Origin: Akkermansiaceae bacterium
GTDB lineage: Bacteria > Verrucomicrobiota > Verrucomicrobiia > Verrucomicrobiales > Akkermansiaceae
Length of the DNA stretch: 64,000 nt
Direction: 5' to 3'
Assembly: GCA_026421245.1 (NCBI GenBank)
Contig: JAPKDJ010000007.1
Span: 1 to 64,000, forward strand
The position numbers and the translations under genes were made by a program. The notes beneath the pieces were generated by a model. That model was not told the DNA's origin and made no database searches. It saw only the letters and a program-made list of their open reading frames with translations. Shown piece after piece: positions 17,873 to 26,560 of the stretch. How positions within the stretch are numbered: the stretch's first letter is position 1; every line of letters begins with the position of its first letter.

Positions 17873-19076
17873 GTCGGAGGATGGTGACGGGGTCTTTGGT
17901 GAGGGCGTAGAGGGTGGGGAGCCACGCGGCGGCAGTGCTGGCGAGGGGGATGAGGAGCCAGGTGACGGGGGGGAGAGTGAAGGAGGTGGCTTTGGAGATG
18001 AGAAAGACGAGGGCGGTGGCGAGGAGTCCGATGAGGGTGGCACGGGCAAGAATAAGAGCGGCGATTTTGAAGTGGCTGACGCCAATGGCGCGGAGGGTTC
18101 CGATTTCGGGGAGTCGTTCGCGGACGTTGGTGAAGGCGAGGTAAGCGAGAGCGAGGAAGGCTCCGGCGGCGATGAGGGGGGAGAGGACGGAGGAGAAGCG
18201 GGCGCGTTCGGTTCGGGCGGCTTGGCGGCCTTCGAGGATGGTTTGTGTGGCTTGGCGTGCGCGGTCACCGGCTTTATTGCGAGCTTCGGCGCGGACCATG
18301 GCGGAAGAGCCGAGTTCGATGATTTGGACGTCGGGGAGGACGCTGGAAATTTCGGCGCGGATTTCGCCGAGGCGGTCGATGCTGGCGCAGTTGCAGCCGA
18401 GAGCGAGGATGGCGTTGATTTGGTTTTTGAGACCGAAGAGTTTTTGGGCTTCGTCGAGGTGGATCCAGGCGGAGCTATCGTCGCGGAAATTACGGGGAGG
18501 GTAGGTTTGGGAGACGGTATAGGTTTGGCCGTTGAGGGTGAGGGCATCGTCTTTTTTGAGGCCGAGGGAATTGTGGAGATCGTGTCCGAGGTTGATGGTG
18601 CCGGGAGCGAGGGGGCTCATGATGGGTTTCTTTTTCGAGCGGTGGGAGATGGGCACTTGTCCTTCGACTCCGATGAGGAGGATGGAGCGGTTTTTTTCCT
18701 GCCACTGGATGCGGCGGGAGAGTTGCGGGAGGAGGTGGTTGACGGTCACGATTTTGCTTTCGGCGAGTTTGTGGACGGAGTCCTGCGGCATGGTTTTTTC
18801 GGAGTATCCGCGTTCCTTGATCTGCCAGAGTTCTTCGCCAGCGGGGAAGAGGAAGACGTTGAAGCCGAGACCTTTCATGGTCTTGCGGATGTCGTCCTCG
18901 AGTGACTTCATTTCGGCTGAAGTTTTGGACTCGAGTTCGGCGAGTTGGGATTCGGTATTGCGGTCGAAGTCAGTGAGGCTGTTTTTGGCGGAGAGCCAGA
19001 CGGAGACCGCGGCGGCCACGGCGAGGGTGGCCAGGATGAAGTTAAATTTACGGTGTTTGATTTCGGCGAGGAACAT
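17865..19076 (-). CDS. FtsX/MacB/LolE-type ABC permease
   Basis: A 403-residue permease. One N-terminal membrane helix (about 11-30), a large periplasmic domain, and three C-terminal helices (about 275-390) give the MacB/LolC topology. The cytoplasmic coupling segment ERLPEIGTLRAIGVS after the second helix is the family hallmark, and the ending DPVTILRHD is typical of FtsX-like permeases. It needs a LolD-type ATPase; none is in its own operon, but one lies at 12939 in the convergent operon. Neighbours are secreted proteins (19127, 20308, 21652), so it may move or release an envelope protein, lipoprotein or peptide. Substrate unknown. Confidence 0.85.
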   Translation of the reverse strand: MFLAEIKHRKFNFILATLAVAAAVSVWLSAKNSLTDFDRNTESQLAELESKTSAEMKSLEDDIRKTMKGLGFNVFLFPAGEELWQIKERGYSEKTMPQDSVHKLAESKIVTVNHLLPQLSRRIQWQEKNRSILLIGVEGQVPISHRSKKKPIMSPLAPGTINLGHDLHNSLGLKKDDALTLNGQTYTVSQTYPPRNFRDDSSAWIHLDEAQKLFGLKNQINAILALGCNCASIDRLGEIRAEISSVLPDVQIIELGSSAMVRAEARNKAGDRARQATQTILEGRQAARTERARFSSVLSPLIAAGAFLALAYLAFTNVRERLPEIGTLRAIGVSHFKIAALILARATLIGLLATALVFLISKATSFTLPPVTWLLIPLASTAAAWLPTLYALTKDPVTILRHD

Positions 19077-19126
19077 GGCGAATTGGGTCTCACGCAGAGG
19101 CGCGGAGTTTTGATAGGATGACCTTT

Positions 19127-20176
19127 TTAGGATGACCTTTTGAGGAGGAAGATGGTGCCGGTAATGAGGGCGAGGATGATGATGCCGATGATGGCAATGG
19201 GGGCGGGAGAGAAGGAGTCCGAGTTGTGAAGTTGAGCGGTTGTGGGTTCGGAAGGGATTTTATCGTTGAGGGTGGGGAGGACGGCGGGGAGTTCTTTGTC
19301 GATAACGACGAGGCCGGATTGGAGTTTTTCCTGCCAGTTGGCCTGGAAGAGGAGGTCGTAGCCGGGGTTGCCGCTTTTGACCTGGCAGGAGCAGGCTCCG
19401 CAGAGGTATTCGCAGGCGGTGAGGATCGCTTCGGGGGTGATGCTGCTGCCCAAGAGAGGGCCGGGGGTTCGGCCACGTCCGAAGATGGGGACCACGAGAG
19501 GCTCTTCGGGAGGGGAGGGGCGGTTGGCGGTGAGGATGCGGAGGAAGGCTTGCTCGGCGGGGGTGTGACGTTTGATACGCTCGATTTTGAAGGAGATTTT
19601 CAGGGGGATGGTGGAGCGGAGGACGTCGTCGAGGCTGATGTCGTCGCCGACTTTGCCAACCTGGTTGGCCTGGATGACTCCTTCGGGTATTTTAATTTGG
19701 GCTTGGGCTTTTTCGAGAGTTTCTTCCAGTTGTTGGAAGGTGGCTTCGTTTGCGACTTCGTTGGAACCTTCGATGAGAACCCAGACGGTTGATTCGCCAG
19801 CGAGGAGGTCGTTTTTGATTCGTTGTCGAAGGGGGGAATCGAGGATGTTTTTGAGGGAGGATTCTGAGGCGGGGAAGACGAGGGCGGCGGGGTTTGTCCA
19901 GCTTTCGGGGGGGTGGAGGAGGAAGGCGGGGTATTCGGTGATTTGGTCGAGGCCGACGATGGAGAATTGTTGGGCGGGGGTGAGTTGGGTGAGGTCGAGT
20001 GATTCGAATTCGAGGTTGAGGTGGGCGGGGATTTCGGAGAGGGCGGGAGGGGGGCCGTTGGAGATGATTTGGAGGCGGAAGGGGTCGGCTTGCCATCGTT
20101 CGAGGGCGTAGCGGAAGACGGGGACCTGGCAGGCGAAGGTCTGGATCGAGAGGAGGAAGAAGAGGAGAAGGCGCAT
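19127..20176 (-). CDS. Secreted, tail-anchored Cys-containing protein of unknown function
   Basis: A 349-residue protein with a signal peptide ending near Cys16 (SIQTFACQVPVFRYALERW). The CxVPVFRYALERW opening recurs in uncharacterised Planctomycetes/Verrucomicrobia proteins as far as I recall. A cysteine cluster CEYLCGACSC (C-x3-C-x2-C-x-C) lies at about residues 256-266. Near the C-terminus is a single membrane helix (APIAIIGIIILALITGTIFL, about 324-343) followed by KRSS, so the bulk faces the periplasm. The cysteines could bind a metal or cofactor or undergo redox reactions. It lies 50 bases upstream of the FtsX-type permease and probably acts with it. No enzymatic motif is visible. Confidence 0.75.
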   Translation of the reverse strand: MRLLLFFLLSIQTFACQVPVFRYALERWQADPFRLQIISNGPPPALSEIPAHLNLEFESLDLTQLTPAQQFSIVGLDQITEYPAFLLHPPESWTNPAALVFPASESSLKNILDSPLRQRIKNDLLAGESTVWVLIEGSNEVANEATFQQLEETLEKAQAQIKIPEGVIQANQVGKVGDDISLDDVLRSTIPLKISFKIERIKRHTPAEQAFLRILTANRPSPPEEPLVVPIFGRGRTPGPLLGSSITPEAILTACEYLCGACSCQVKSGNPGYDLLFQANWQEKLQSGLVVIDKELPAVLPTLNDKIPSEPTTAQLHNSDSFSPAPIAIIGIIILALITGTIFLLKRSS

Positions 20177-20307
20177 TGGAAGGGACGAATGAACAATTGC
20201 AGAAGGGACGATTGGCTTGATTGGGGGTGGGTGAACGTCGAACGTCGGATTCTGAATTTTAAATGCTTGAGTTAAAAAAGCGGCGGGGGCGTCGCGGCTC
20301 CTTTGGG

Positions 20308-21645
20308 TTATGGGGCGAAGGTGTGGATGTGGCCGAGGTCGGTGGAGACAATGAGGCGGCCCTCGGCCGGAGTTAGCCCGTAGGCTTTGCCGGTGACTTT
20401 GTGTTGCCAGAGTTGTTTGCCGGTGGCGGCGTTGAGGATGGAGACTTGGTTGTCGAGGCCGACGATAAGTTGGTCACCGGCTAGGACGAGTTCGAAGGGG
20501 GAGGGGTGGTCGATCTGCCAGAGGAGGCAGGCTTTGAGGTCGTTCTGGGTGGTGGTAATTTTCCTTTTGAGTTCTTCGATTTTGGGGAGGTTGGTTTCGA
20601 CTTTTGGGTCGAGTTTTTTGAGTTCGGTTTGTTGGGTTGCGAGGTTGGTTTCGAGTTGGCCTTTGCGGGTGAGGTCGAGGCATTGAAGTTTGTCGAGGGA
20701 GTGGAGGTAGGCTTTGCCTTTGGCGACGACGACGCGGGTGGTGTTGTTGAAGGTGGCGAGGCGTTTGCCAGATTTGGTGTCGGCGAGGCGAAGTTGTTCG
20801 TCATGTTCGCGCTGGTTGGGAGGTCCGGCGATGAGTTGGTTGTCTTCGGTGAGGAGGCAGAAGGTGCCGCCGGCTTGTTTGATGGTGCCGGTGGCTTTGC
20901 CGTCAGCTTGAGTGAGGGCGACGGGCGCGGCGCGGCCCTGGGGGATGTAGAGTCGGTCGCCGCCGGCGAGGATGGCACCCTGGAGGGTGACGCCGGTGTG
21001 TTCGGTGAGGTAAAGTTGTTCGGCGGTGGTGGCGTCGAGGCACCAGAGGTAGGAGGTTTTCCAGGGGAGGAGGGAGGCGGCGAAGAAGGCGCGGTTGTTT
21101 TCGACGGTGACGCCAGTGCGAACGGGCCAGGGGGAGATGAGTTTTCCGTTACTGGGGACGAGGCGGTCGGTGGGGGCGCCGCGTTTTTTCCAGAGGGGTT
21201 TTCCGGTGAGGGCATCGGAGCAGTAGACGAAGCCATCGTCTGAGCCGAACCAGGCTTTTTCGCCGACGATGGTGGGTGGGAAGCGGACGGAGGAGTTGGT
21301 GAAGTGAAGCCATTTTTCTTCGCCGGTATTGGCGTCGAGGCAGTGGACGGCGTTGTCGGCGGAGGAGCCGAAGTAGAGGAGATCGTGCGCGGCGGTAGTG
21401 AAATGGCAGGGATCGAAGTTGCGCATGGACTGGAGTCCTTCGTTGGCTGCGTAGGCGTCCCATTTGGCGGGGCCGGTCCAGGCTTGTTGGGGCGGGCCTC
21501 CGTCGTGGGTCCAGGCTTGGGTGAGGGGGAGTGGTAAGGATTCGGACGAGACACCGCTGCGGCGATTGTCGTGGCGATAGGTGGGCCAAGGGGAGGCAGA
21601 AGCGATGCCACAAAGGACAAGAAGAGCTAGAGATGTGCGGAACAT
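20308..21645 (-). CDS. PQQ-like beta-propeller secreted protein
   Basis: A 445-residue exported protein with a signal peptide (MFRTSLALLVLCGIASA). Repeating propeller motifs are seen through the chain: HCLDANTGEEKWLHF, YCSDALTGKPLWKKRG, WCLDATTAEQLYL, SILNAATGKQLWQHK. A coiled-coil-like Lys/Glu-rich insert lies near residues 325-360 (KKLDPKVETNLPKIEELKRK). The fold is shared with BamB and PQQ quinoproteins; quinone-binding residues cannot be judged by eye. It is six bases downstream of the larger PQQ protein, so they form one operon. It may be a scaffold or electron-transfer partner for the tail-anchored protein at 19127. Confidence 0.85.
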   Translation of the reverse strand: MFRTSLALLVLCGIASASPWPTYRHDNRRSGVSSESLPLPLTQAWTHDGGPPQQAWTGPAKWDAYAANEGLQSMRNFDPCHFTTAAHDLLYFGSSADNAVHCLDANTGEEKWLHFTNSSVRFPPTIVGEKAWFGSDDGFVYCSDALTGKPLWKKRGAPTDRLVPSNGKLISPWPVRTGVTVENNRAFFAASLLPWKTSYLWCLDATTAEQLYLTEHTGVTLQGAILAGGDRLYIPQGRAAPVALTQADGKATGTIKQAGGTFCLLTEDNQLIAGPPNQREHDEQLRLADTKSGKRLATFNNTTRVVVAKGKAYLHSLDKLQCLDLTRKGQLETNLATQQTELKKLDPKVETNLPKIEELKRKITTTQNDLKACLLWQIDHPSPFELVLAGDQLIVGLDNQVSILNAATGKQLWQHKVTGKAYGLTPAEGRLIVSTDLGHIHTFAP

Positions 21646-21651
21646 GACAGG

Positions 21652-24375
21652 TTATTGTTTAGGCTCTTTCGAATTGGTGATGCCGGAATTATTACGAGGA
21701 ATGAAGGCGAGGGACGTTTCCATCCAGCCGCCGCAGGAGCAGCCGCCGCCGCCCTCGGGGACGAGGAAGAGGCCTTGGGCGGGGAGAAAGCTGAGCCAGC
21801 AAGAGGGGCGAAGACGAGGCCAGTGGGTGGGTGTTTTTTGGTCGTGGGACCAGAAGGTGAGGCAGCGATCGATCCCGCGAAGAAGGAGTCCGTAGCTGGT
21901 GCCGACGACGGCGGAGCAGCCCTCGCGCGGGCCGAATTTGTGGTCGAGGAGTTTGCCGTCGGGGAGAGAAATTCCGGTGGGGTCGGTGTAGACTTTGTCT
22001 TCGTAAACAACGGGGTGGGAGATGTGTGAACCATGGTGATTGATGCGCCAAGAGGTTTGGGATTGGAAGCGGAGCTTGCCGTCGGCGAGGTCGAAGTAGT
22101 GGTAGCTAAAGATGCCTTTGCCCGTTGGCTTTCCTAGCTCGTTGGTATCGCCTTCGGAGAGGGTGGCGAGGAAGCCTTCGCTGGTCATGGCGCCGTAGGA
22201 GACTTGAATGAAGCCTTTGGTTTCGGTGCGGAGGAGGGTGTTGGGGAAGGGTTTTTCCCAAATAATTTTCCCGGTGGAGGCGTCGAGGCAGACGGCAAAG
22301 ATATCCTTCCAAAGTTCACGTGTGGCTTCGCGGCCGGAGGTGCCTTTTTTGAGGTCGGGATTGCGGCATTCGAGGAAGCAGAGTTTGCCGTCGGAGAGAG
22401 AGATGGTGGGGTTAATGATGAGGCCACGGGAGTAGGACCAGTTGCCTTTCCAGCTGGATTTTGAGTGCCCGAAAATGTTGTCGCTGAGAACATTGGCGGT
22501 GTCGGAATCGCGGCCGACTTTATCATACCAGGCGTCGCCGAAGTATTTTTTGAATTCGGCTCCGAGGCGGACGGAAGAGCCGATGACGGTATCACCTTCG
22601 TGGGCGATGTAGCCCCATTCATGGCTGTCACGATGGGCGGCGGTGAGCTTGAGGGTGGTGATACGTTTTCCGGTTGATCCGTCGAGGACCCAGAGGAGGT
22701 CTTTCACGGCAACGTAGAGGTGGTTGTCGTCGGCGCACCAGTTGGCGCAGTCGTGAGGGATGTTGACGCGACGGAGGTCGGGGATTTCCATGCCCCAGAG
22801 GATTTGACCATTGTAGGCGTCGAGCGCCATAAGTCGGTTGAGGCCTTGATGGAAAAGTCGGCCGTTGGCGGCGAGGGGGGCGGACATGCGGGGTTGGCGA
22901 TCGATGCCGAAGTTGGCACCGGGGCGACCGATCCATTGGAGTTCGAGATCACCGGTGGCCTGGGAGCCTCCAAGACGTTCGCCGGAGTAGGCGGTGTTGG
23001 AGGGTGGCCCGTATTGGTGGGTCCATTCGCCGGAGCCAGGAATGGGATCCCGGGTGGTGAAGGTGCCATCGGGAAGGGCGGTGCGACCGTGAGGGCGGGT
23101 GAGGCGGACGAGCTCGGAAGACGGGCTGGGAAGTTCTTTACGCTCTGAGCAGACAAGGCTGCCGACACAGGAGGTGAGGGGTATTTTTTTGAGGTCGGGG
23201 AGATGGATGAGGGTGATACGGGAACCGTGGAGGCCTTCGGCGGTGAATGTTTTGCGAAGGGAATTGATGAGATCGAGGTCGTCGTCGAAAGCAGTGACAT
23301 TGAGTTGGCTGTTGGCGGCGAGAGCGCGGGTGAGGGAGCCATCGGTCAGTCCGACGACCACGGTGAAGCCGGGTTGGATCGGGAGATCTTTGAGGTAGGC
23401 CTCGGCGAGCGGATGGCCTTGGGCGGCGAGGGTTTGCGGCATGTAGTTCATGCCGGTGTCGAATTCATAGATGGGGCTGAATTTGGGCCCCTCTGGGGTT
23501 TCCGAGCTGATGCGGTAGGAATAGCGGGTGTGTGGCTGGAGGTTTTCGAGAACGATTTCGTGACGGAGTTTTTGGGCGGCAGATTCGACGATGGTGCCAA
23601 GCTTGCGGGTGGGTCCGTAGGCGATGATGGCTTTGCCGGGGTGGCTGGCTTCCCAAAAGAGGAGGGCTTTTCCGGGAGCGAGGAAGCGAACGGCGGGCCG
23701 GACGGAGAAGGCAACGCCCTCGGATTTTTTGGCGATGGCGGCGAGTTCTTTTTGTGAAGGAAGGGTGTCGTGGATCTTGACGAAGTCGATTCGCCCGGTG
23801 ATGGGGTAGAATTCGTCTTTGTCCTTGTAGGCGCCCACGACAAAGGGCGTGGGGACCTCGGGAAGAACGACCGGGCCGGAAACGGCGCGTGAGGAAACGA
23901 GGGTGCCATTGAGGAAGAGGCGCATTTGTTTGCCGTTGTAGGTGGCGAAGAGGTGGTTCCAGTGGCCGGGTTCGAAGGGTTCGGGCGCGACGGCTTCCAG
24001 GAGGGGCCCGCCTGTTGAAAGTCGGAATGAGAAACGGGAGCCATTGTAGCCCAGGAGCCAGCCACGCTCGTGACTACCGTTGTCTTGGCTGTAACTCACG
24101 ATGGAGCCCCATTTTTGGGGTTGATCGATGCGGACGCGGGTTTCGATGGCGAAGGTTTCGAGGGGCAGTTTTTTTGCCTTCTCTTCCGGGAAAAGGAGGT
24201 GCTGCTTGGCGGTAAAGACGAGGTGTCCGTCGGTGTCGAATTCCGGGGCTTCGACAGCTTCCCCCGAAGGTTTGAGGTTTTGCCCCTCGAATTTATCTTT
24301 GCTGAAGGTCCAGTGGAAAAGGGGGCTGGCGTTCGCGATCGAGATGCTGGCAAGCGTGAGAAGAAGGGATTTCAT
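21652..24375 (-). CDS. LamG + FnIII-like + Rossmann-like + PQQ-propeller secreted protein
   Basis: A 907-residue exported protein. The start at 24375 opens a signal peptide (MKSLLLTLASISIANA); the longer frame to 24630 overlaps the upstream region and is unlikely. Residues about 20-205 form a LamG/ConA-like module (FHWTFSKDKF, GHWNHLFATYNGKQMRLFLN). About 215-300 resemble fibronectin type III (RYSYRISSETPEG). About 310-410 resemble a degenerate methyltransferase Rossmann fold (GFTVVVGLTDGSLTRALAAN, VTAFDDDLDLINSLRKTF). From about 440 on come PQQ-propeller repeats (MALDAYNGQILWGME, WVLDGSTGKRITTLK, VCLDASTGKIIWEKP). It is first in the operon. Confidence 0.85.
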   Translation of the reverse strand: MKSLLLTLASISIANASPLFHWTFSKDKFEGQNLKPSGEAVEAPEFDTDGHLVFTAKQHLLFPEEKAKKLPLETFAIETRVRIDQPQKWGSIVSYSQDNGSHERGWLLGYNGSRFSFRLSTGGPLLEAVAPEPFEPGHWNHLFATYNGKQMRLFLNGTLVSSRAVSGPVVLPEVPTPFVVGAYKDKDEFYPITGRIDFVKIHDTLPSQKELAAIAKKSEGVAFSVRPAVRFLAPGKALLFWEASHPGKAIIAYGPTRKLGTIVESAAQKLRHEIVLENLQPHTRYSYRISSETPEGPKFSPIYEFDTGMNYMPQTLAAQGHPLAEAYLKDLPIQPGFTVVVGLTDGSLTRALAANSQLNVTAFDDDLDLINSLRKTFTAEGLHGSRITLIHLPDLKKIPLTSCVGSLVCSERKELPSPSSELVRLTRPHGRTALPDGTFTTRDPIPGSGEWTHQYGPPSNTAYSGERLGGSQATGDLELQWIGRPGANFGIDRQPRMSAPLAANGRLFHQGLNRLMALDAYNGQILWGMEIPDLRRVNIPHDCANWCADDNHLYVAVKDLLWVLDGSTGKRITTLKLTAAHRDSHEWGYIAHEGDTVIGSSVRLGAEFKKYFGDAWYDKVGRDSDTANVLSDNIFGHSKSSWKGNWSYSRGLIINPTISLSDGKLCFLECRNPDLKKGTSGREATRELWKDIFAVCLDASTGKIIWEKPFPNTLLRTETKGFIQVSYGAMTSEGFLATLSEGDTNELGKPTGKGIFSYHYFDLADGKLRFQSQTSWRINHHGSHISHPVVYEDKVYTDPTGISLPDGKLLDHKFGPREGCSAVVGTSYGLLLRGIDRCLTFWSHDQKTPTHWPRLRPSCWLSFLPAQGLFLVPEGGGGCSCGGWMETSLAFIPRNNSGITNSKEPKQ

Positions 24376-24604
24376 GGGAAGTCTGAAAGAGGAACGAGCT
24401 AGATTAGGCAGCTGGTGAGAGTTTGGAAACGAAGAAAAGGATGAGCTTCTTCCACCGAAAAGGGGTTGTTTCCATCGGGATCGCCCGATTCGCCTTTCCC
24501 AGGGATGATCGCCTTCACTCTTGCCACAGGGGAGGGAGGGCGGCATTTTGTCGGCCCTTCGTGGAATGGTAGCGTTTCTGGAGGTTTTTTCGAAAAAAAA
24601 TACG
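24376..24604. promoter_or_regulatory. Divergent intergenic region with a small palindrome
   Basis: The 229 bases separate the PQQ operon from cimA and must hold promoters for both. A six-base inverted repeat (ATCGGG, four-base spacer, CCCGAT) lies at 24474-24489 and could be an operator. No T-box or leucine-type attenuator was recognised before cimA. Confidence 0.35.
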
Positions 24605-26179
24605 ATGAGCGAGCAAGCACGAGTCAGCATCTACGACACCACCCTACGTGATGGTACCCAAGGCGAAGGTTTTTCACTTTCTGGTTTGGACAAGATTCGA
24701 ATTGCGAAGCGGCTTGATGAGTTTGGGGTTGATTACATCGAAGGTGGCTGGCCGGGCTCCAATCCGAAGGATATCGAATTTTTTAAAGCGGCGGCCAAGG
24801 AAACCTGGAATCACGCCAAGATCGCGGCTTTTGGTTCAACCCGCCGGGCGGATCTTGCGGTGGAGGACGATCCCCAGGTTCAGCTTCTCATTGATGCAGA
24901 GACGCCGGTGATCACCATTTTTGGAAAGAGCTGGGAGTTACAGGTGACCGAAGTTCTCCGCACAACAGCATTGGAGAACCAGGCAATGATCCGTGATACC
25001 TGCCGCTACCTCAAGGAAGCAGGGCGCGAAGTGGTTTACGACGCCGAGCACTTTTTTGATGGCTATAAAGACGGCCCCGAGCATGCCATGGCCACACTCA
25101 AAGCGGCGGTTGAGGGTGGTGCCGATTGGTTAGTACTTTGCGACACCAACGGAGGATGTCTTCCCTCGGAAATCTCTGAGATCAGCCAGACTGTGATCGA
25201 GAGCTTTCCGGAAGTGCCGCTTGGCATTCATACCCATAACGACTGTGAGCTTGGCGTGGCCAATGCCATCGCTTCGGTTGACGTGGGAGCGACGCAGGTT
25301 CAGGGAACGATCAATGGTTACGGCGAGCGGACGGGGAATTGCAGTCTAACCTCGGTGATTCCGATTCTCGAACTCAAGATGGGACGCAAAGCCGTGAGGG
25401 ATGTCTCCAAGATGAAGGACCTGTCCTTCTTTGTAGATGACGTCTCCAATAATCCGCACTTTGCGCGGGCTGCTTTTGTGGGACGGACAGCTTTTGCCCA
25501 TAAGGGCGGAATGCACGTGAATGCGGTGCAAAAATTGGCTCGAACTTATGAGCACATTCGTCCGGAAGAGGTTGGGAACCAGCAACAGATTTTGGTCAGT
25601 GAGCTCTCAGGGCAATCGAACATCCTGATGAAAGCCGAGCAGCTTGGAATTCATCTGGAGAAAGGGAGTGATGAAGCCAAAGCCATTTTGACTGAAGTCA
25701 AAGCCCTTGAGCAGGTGGGGTATTCGTTTGAAGCTGCGGGAGGATCACTTGAGTTGTTGATTCGGAGGAGTCTCGGAGAAGCAGTCCGTCCATGGAATCT
25801 ACACGAATATCATTGTTCCTTCCGTCACTACAAAGATGGTCATGCTCCGGTTTGCGAAGCGACGGTGAAGCTGGATGTGGGAGATAAGCCGAATTTGACC
25901 GTATCCGAGGGGCATGGTGTGGTGAACGCTCTCGACGGAGCCCTGCGCAAGGCTCTTCAGCCCTTCTTTGCAGAATTGGATCGGGTCCAGTTGATCGATT
26001 ACAAAGTGCGGATCATCGACGGAGGAGAGGCGACAGCGGCCAAGACGCGGGTGCTCATTGTTCAGACCGACGGAGAAGAGACTTGGGGCACCGTCGGTGT
26101 CTCCAGCAGTATCATTGAAGCGAGCTGGATCGCGTTGACTGATGGTCTCGATCTCTTTCTGCAAAAAAGGGACTCTTGA
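24605..26179 (+). CDS. cimA: Citramalate synthase
   Basis: A 524-residue enzyme of the LeuA/HMGL family that condenses pyruvate with acetyl-CoA to citramalate, the first step of the threonine-independent isoleucine route. The start at 24605 gives MSEQARVSIYDTTLRDGTQG, with the catalytic DTTLRDGTQGEGFSLSG motif. HTHNDCELGVANAIASVDVG carries the metal-binding His pair and NGYGERTGNCSL follows. HKGGMHVNAV lies near residue 300. The C-terminal part (about 390-524) is a LeuA allosteric dimerisation domain. Citramalate synthase is favoured over isopropylmalate synthase by length and by the GTQGEG variant of the motif. It may be feedback-regulated by isoleucine. Confidence 0.88.
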   Translation: MSEQARVSIYDTTLRDGTQGEGFSLSGLDKIRIAKRLDEFGVDYIEGGWPGSNPKDIEFFKAAAKETWNHAKIAAFGSTRRADLAVEDDPQVQLLIDAETPVITIFGKSWELQVTEVLRTTALENQAMIRDTCRYLKEAGREVVYDAEHFFDGYKDGPEHAMATLKAAVEGGADWLVLCDTNGGCLPSEISEISQTVIESFPEVPLGIHTHNDCELGVANAIASVDVGATQVQGTINGYGERTGNCSLTSVIPILELKMGRKAVRDVSKMKDLSFFVDDVSNNPHFARAAFVGRTAFAHKGGMHVNAVQKLARTYEHIRPEEVGNQQQILVSELSGQSNILMKAEQLGIHLEKGSDEAKAILTEVKALEQVGYSFEAAGGSLELLIRRSLGEAVRPWNLHEYHCSFRHYKDGHAPVCEATVKLDVGDKPNLTVSEGHGVVNALDGALRKALQPFFAELDRVQLIDYKVRIIDGGEATAAKTRVLIVQTDGEETWGTVGVSSSIIEASWIALTDGLDLFLQKRDS

Positions 26180-26191
26180 AAACCTGCTTGT

Positions 26192-26352
26192 CCTCTTGTC
26201 GGAGCCTTCCCCGGAAGCCATCCTTACGGAAGGTTCATATAATAAACACCTACGAACCGTCGGTCTCGAAAGAGGCACCCACGGTCGCTTTGGTGACCCG
26301 GTCAGGCCTAATAGGGTCTGACTAAATTTAAACACGGTTCGAAAATAAGAGG
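26192..26352 (+). ncRNA. Candidate structured RNA, possibly 6S-like
   Basis: About 160 bases downstream of cimA have many nested inverted repeats. CCTCTT (26192-26197) can close with AAGAGG (26347-26352). An inner arm is built from CACC/GGTG (26247, 26292), ACCGT/ACGGT (26256, 26281) and a GAAA-capped stem around 26263-26276. A second hairpin GTCAG/CTGAC lies at 26301-26322 and a small CCTT/AAGG one at 26222-26233. Size and a long closed rod with internal loops recall 6S RNA, but I could not match the 6S consensus, and SRP RNA signature bases are absent. A terminator follows at 26384. The strand is inferred from that terminator and could be reversed. Confidence 0.35.
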
Positions 26353-26383
26353 AAAATTTATCGAATGGTGGGATTTCAGAAGA

Positions 26384-26415
26384 AAAGAGCAGGATCGCGA
26401 GATTCTGCTCTTTTT
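26384..26415 (+). terminator. Rho-independent terminator
   Basis: AAAGAGCAGGATC, a four-base loop and GATTCTGCTCTTTTT form a strong stem followed by T residues. It ends transcription from cimA and the candidate RNA, before the MFS gene. Confidence 0.8.
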
Positions 26416-26540
26416 GTGAGGCGGCTGGGTTGCTCCAGTTTCAAAATCAGCATCTTCGTTCGCAGATCGTTCAAATGAAGCGATTTAAAATGAGTGAATC
26501 CTAGACTTGTGTTGTGGGACAGATTCGACAGACTCCGTGT

Positions 26541-26556
26541 TCTCCCGATCGGGAGA
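26541..26556. promoter_or_regulatory. Perfect 16-base palindrome ahead of the MFS gene
   Basis: TCTCCCGATCGGGAGA is a perfect 16-base palindrome without a spacer, 22 bases before the transporter start and overlapping its likely ribosome-binding purines (GGGAGAG). Having no loop, it suits a dimeric DNA-binding protein better than an RNA hairpin. No regulator gene is adjacent. Confidence 0.5.
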
Positions 26557-26560
26557 GATA

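Noticed and set aside
18532-19113. 193-residue plus-strand frame opposite the FtsX permease
   Set aside because: Met/Arg/Ser-biased antisense shadow of the permease gene.
17783-24353. Many long minus- and plus-strand open frames rich in Pro/Ser/Ala or Gly/Glu
   Set aside because: They lie antisense or out of frame to clear genes, have low-complexity composition and no recognisable domains. The strong G/C skew explains why they lack stops.
26292-26325. GGTCAGG motif resembling signal recognition particle RNA
   Set aside because: The conserved GGAA-type loop and AGCAG bases of SRP RNA are missing.
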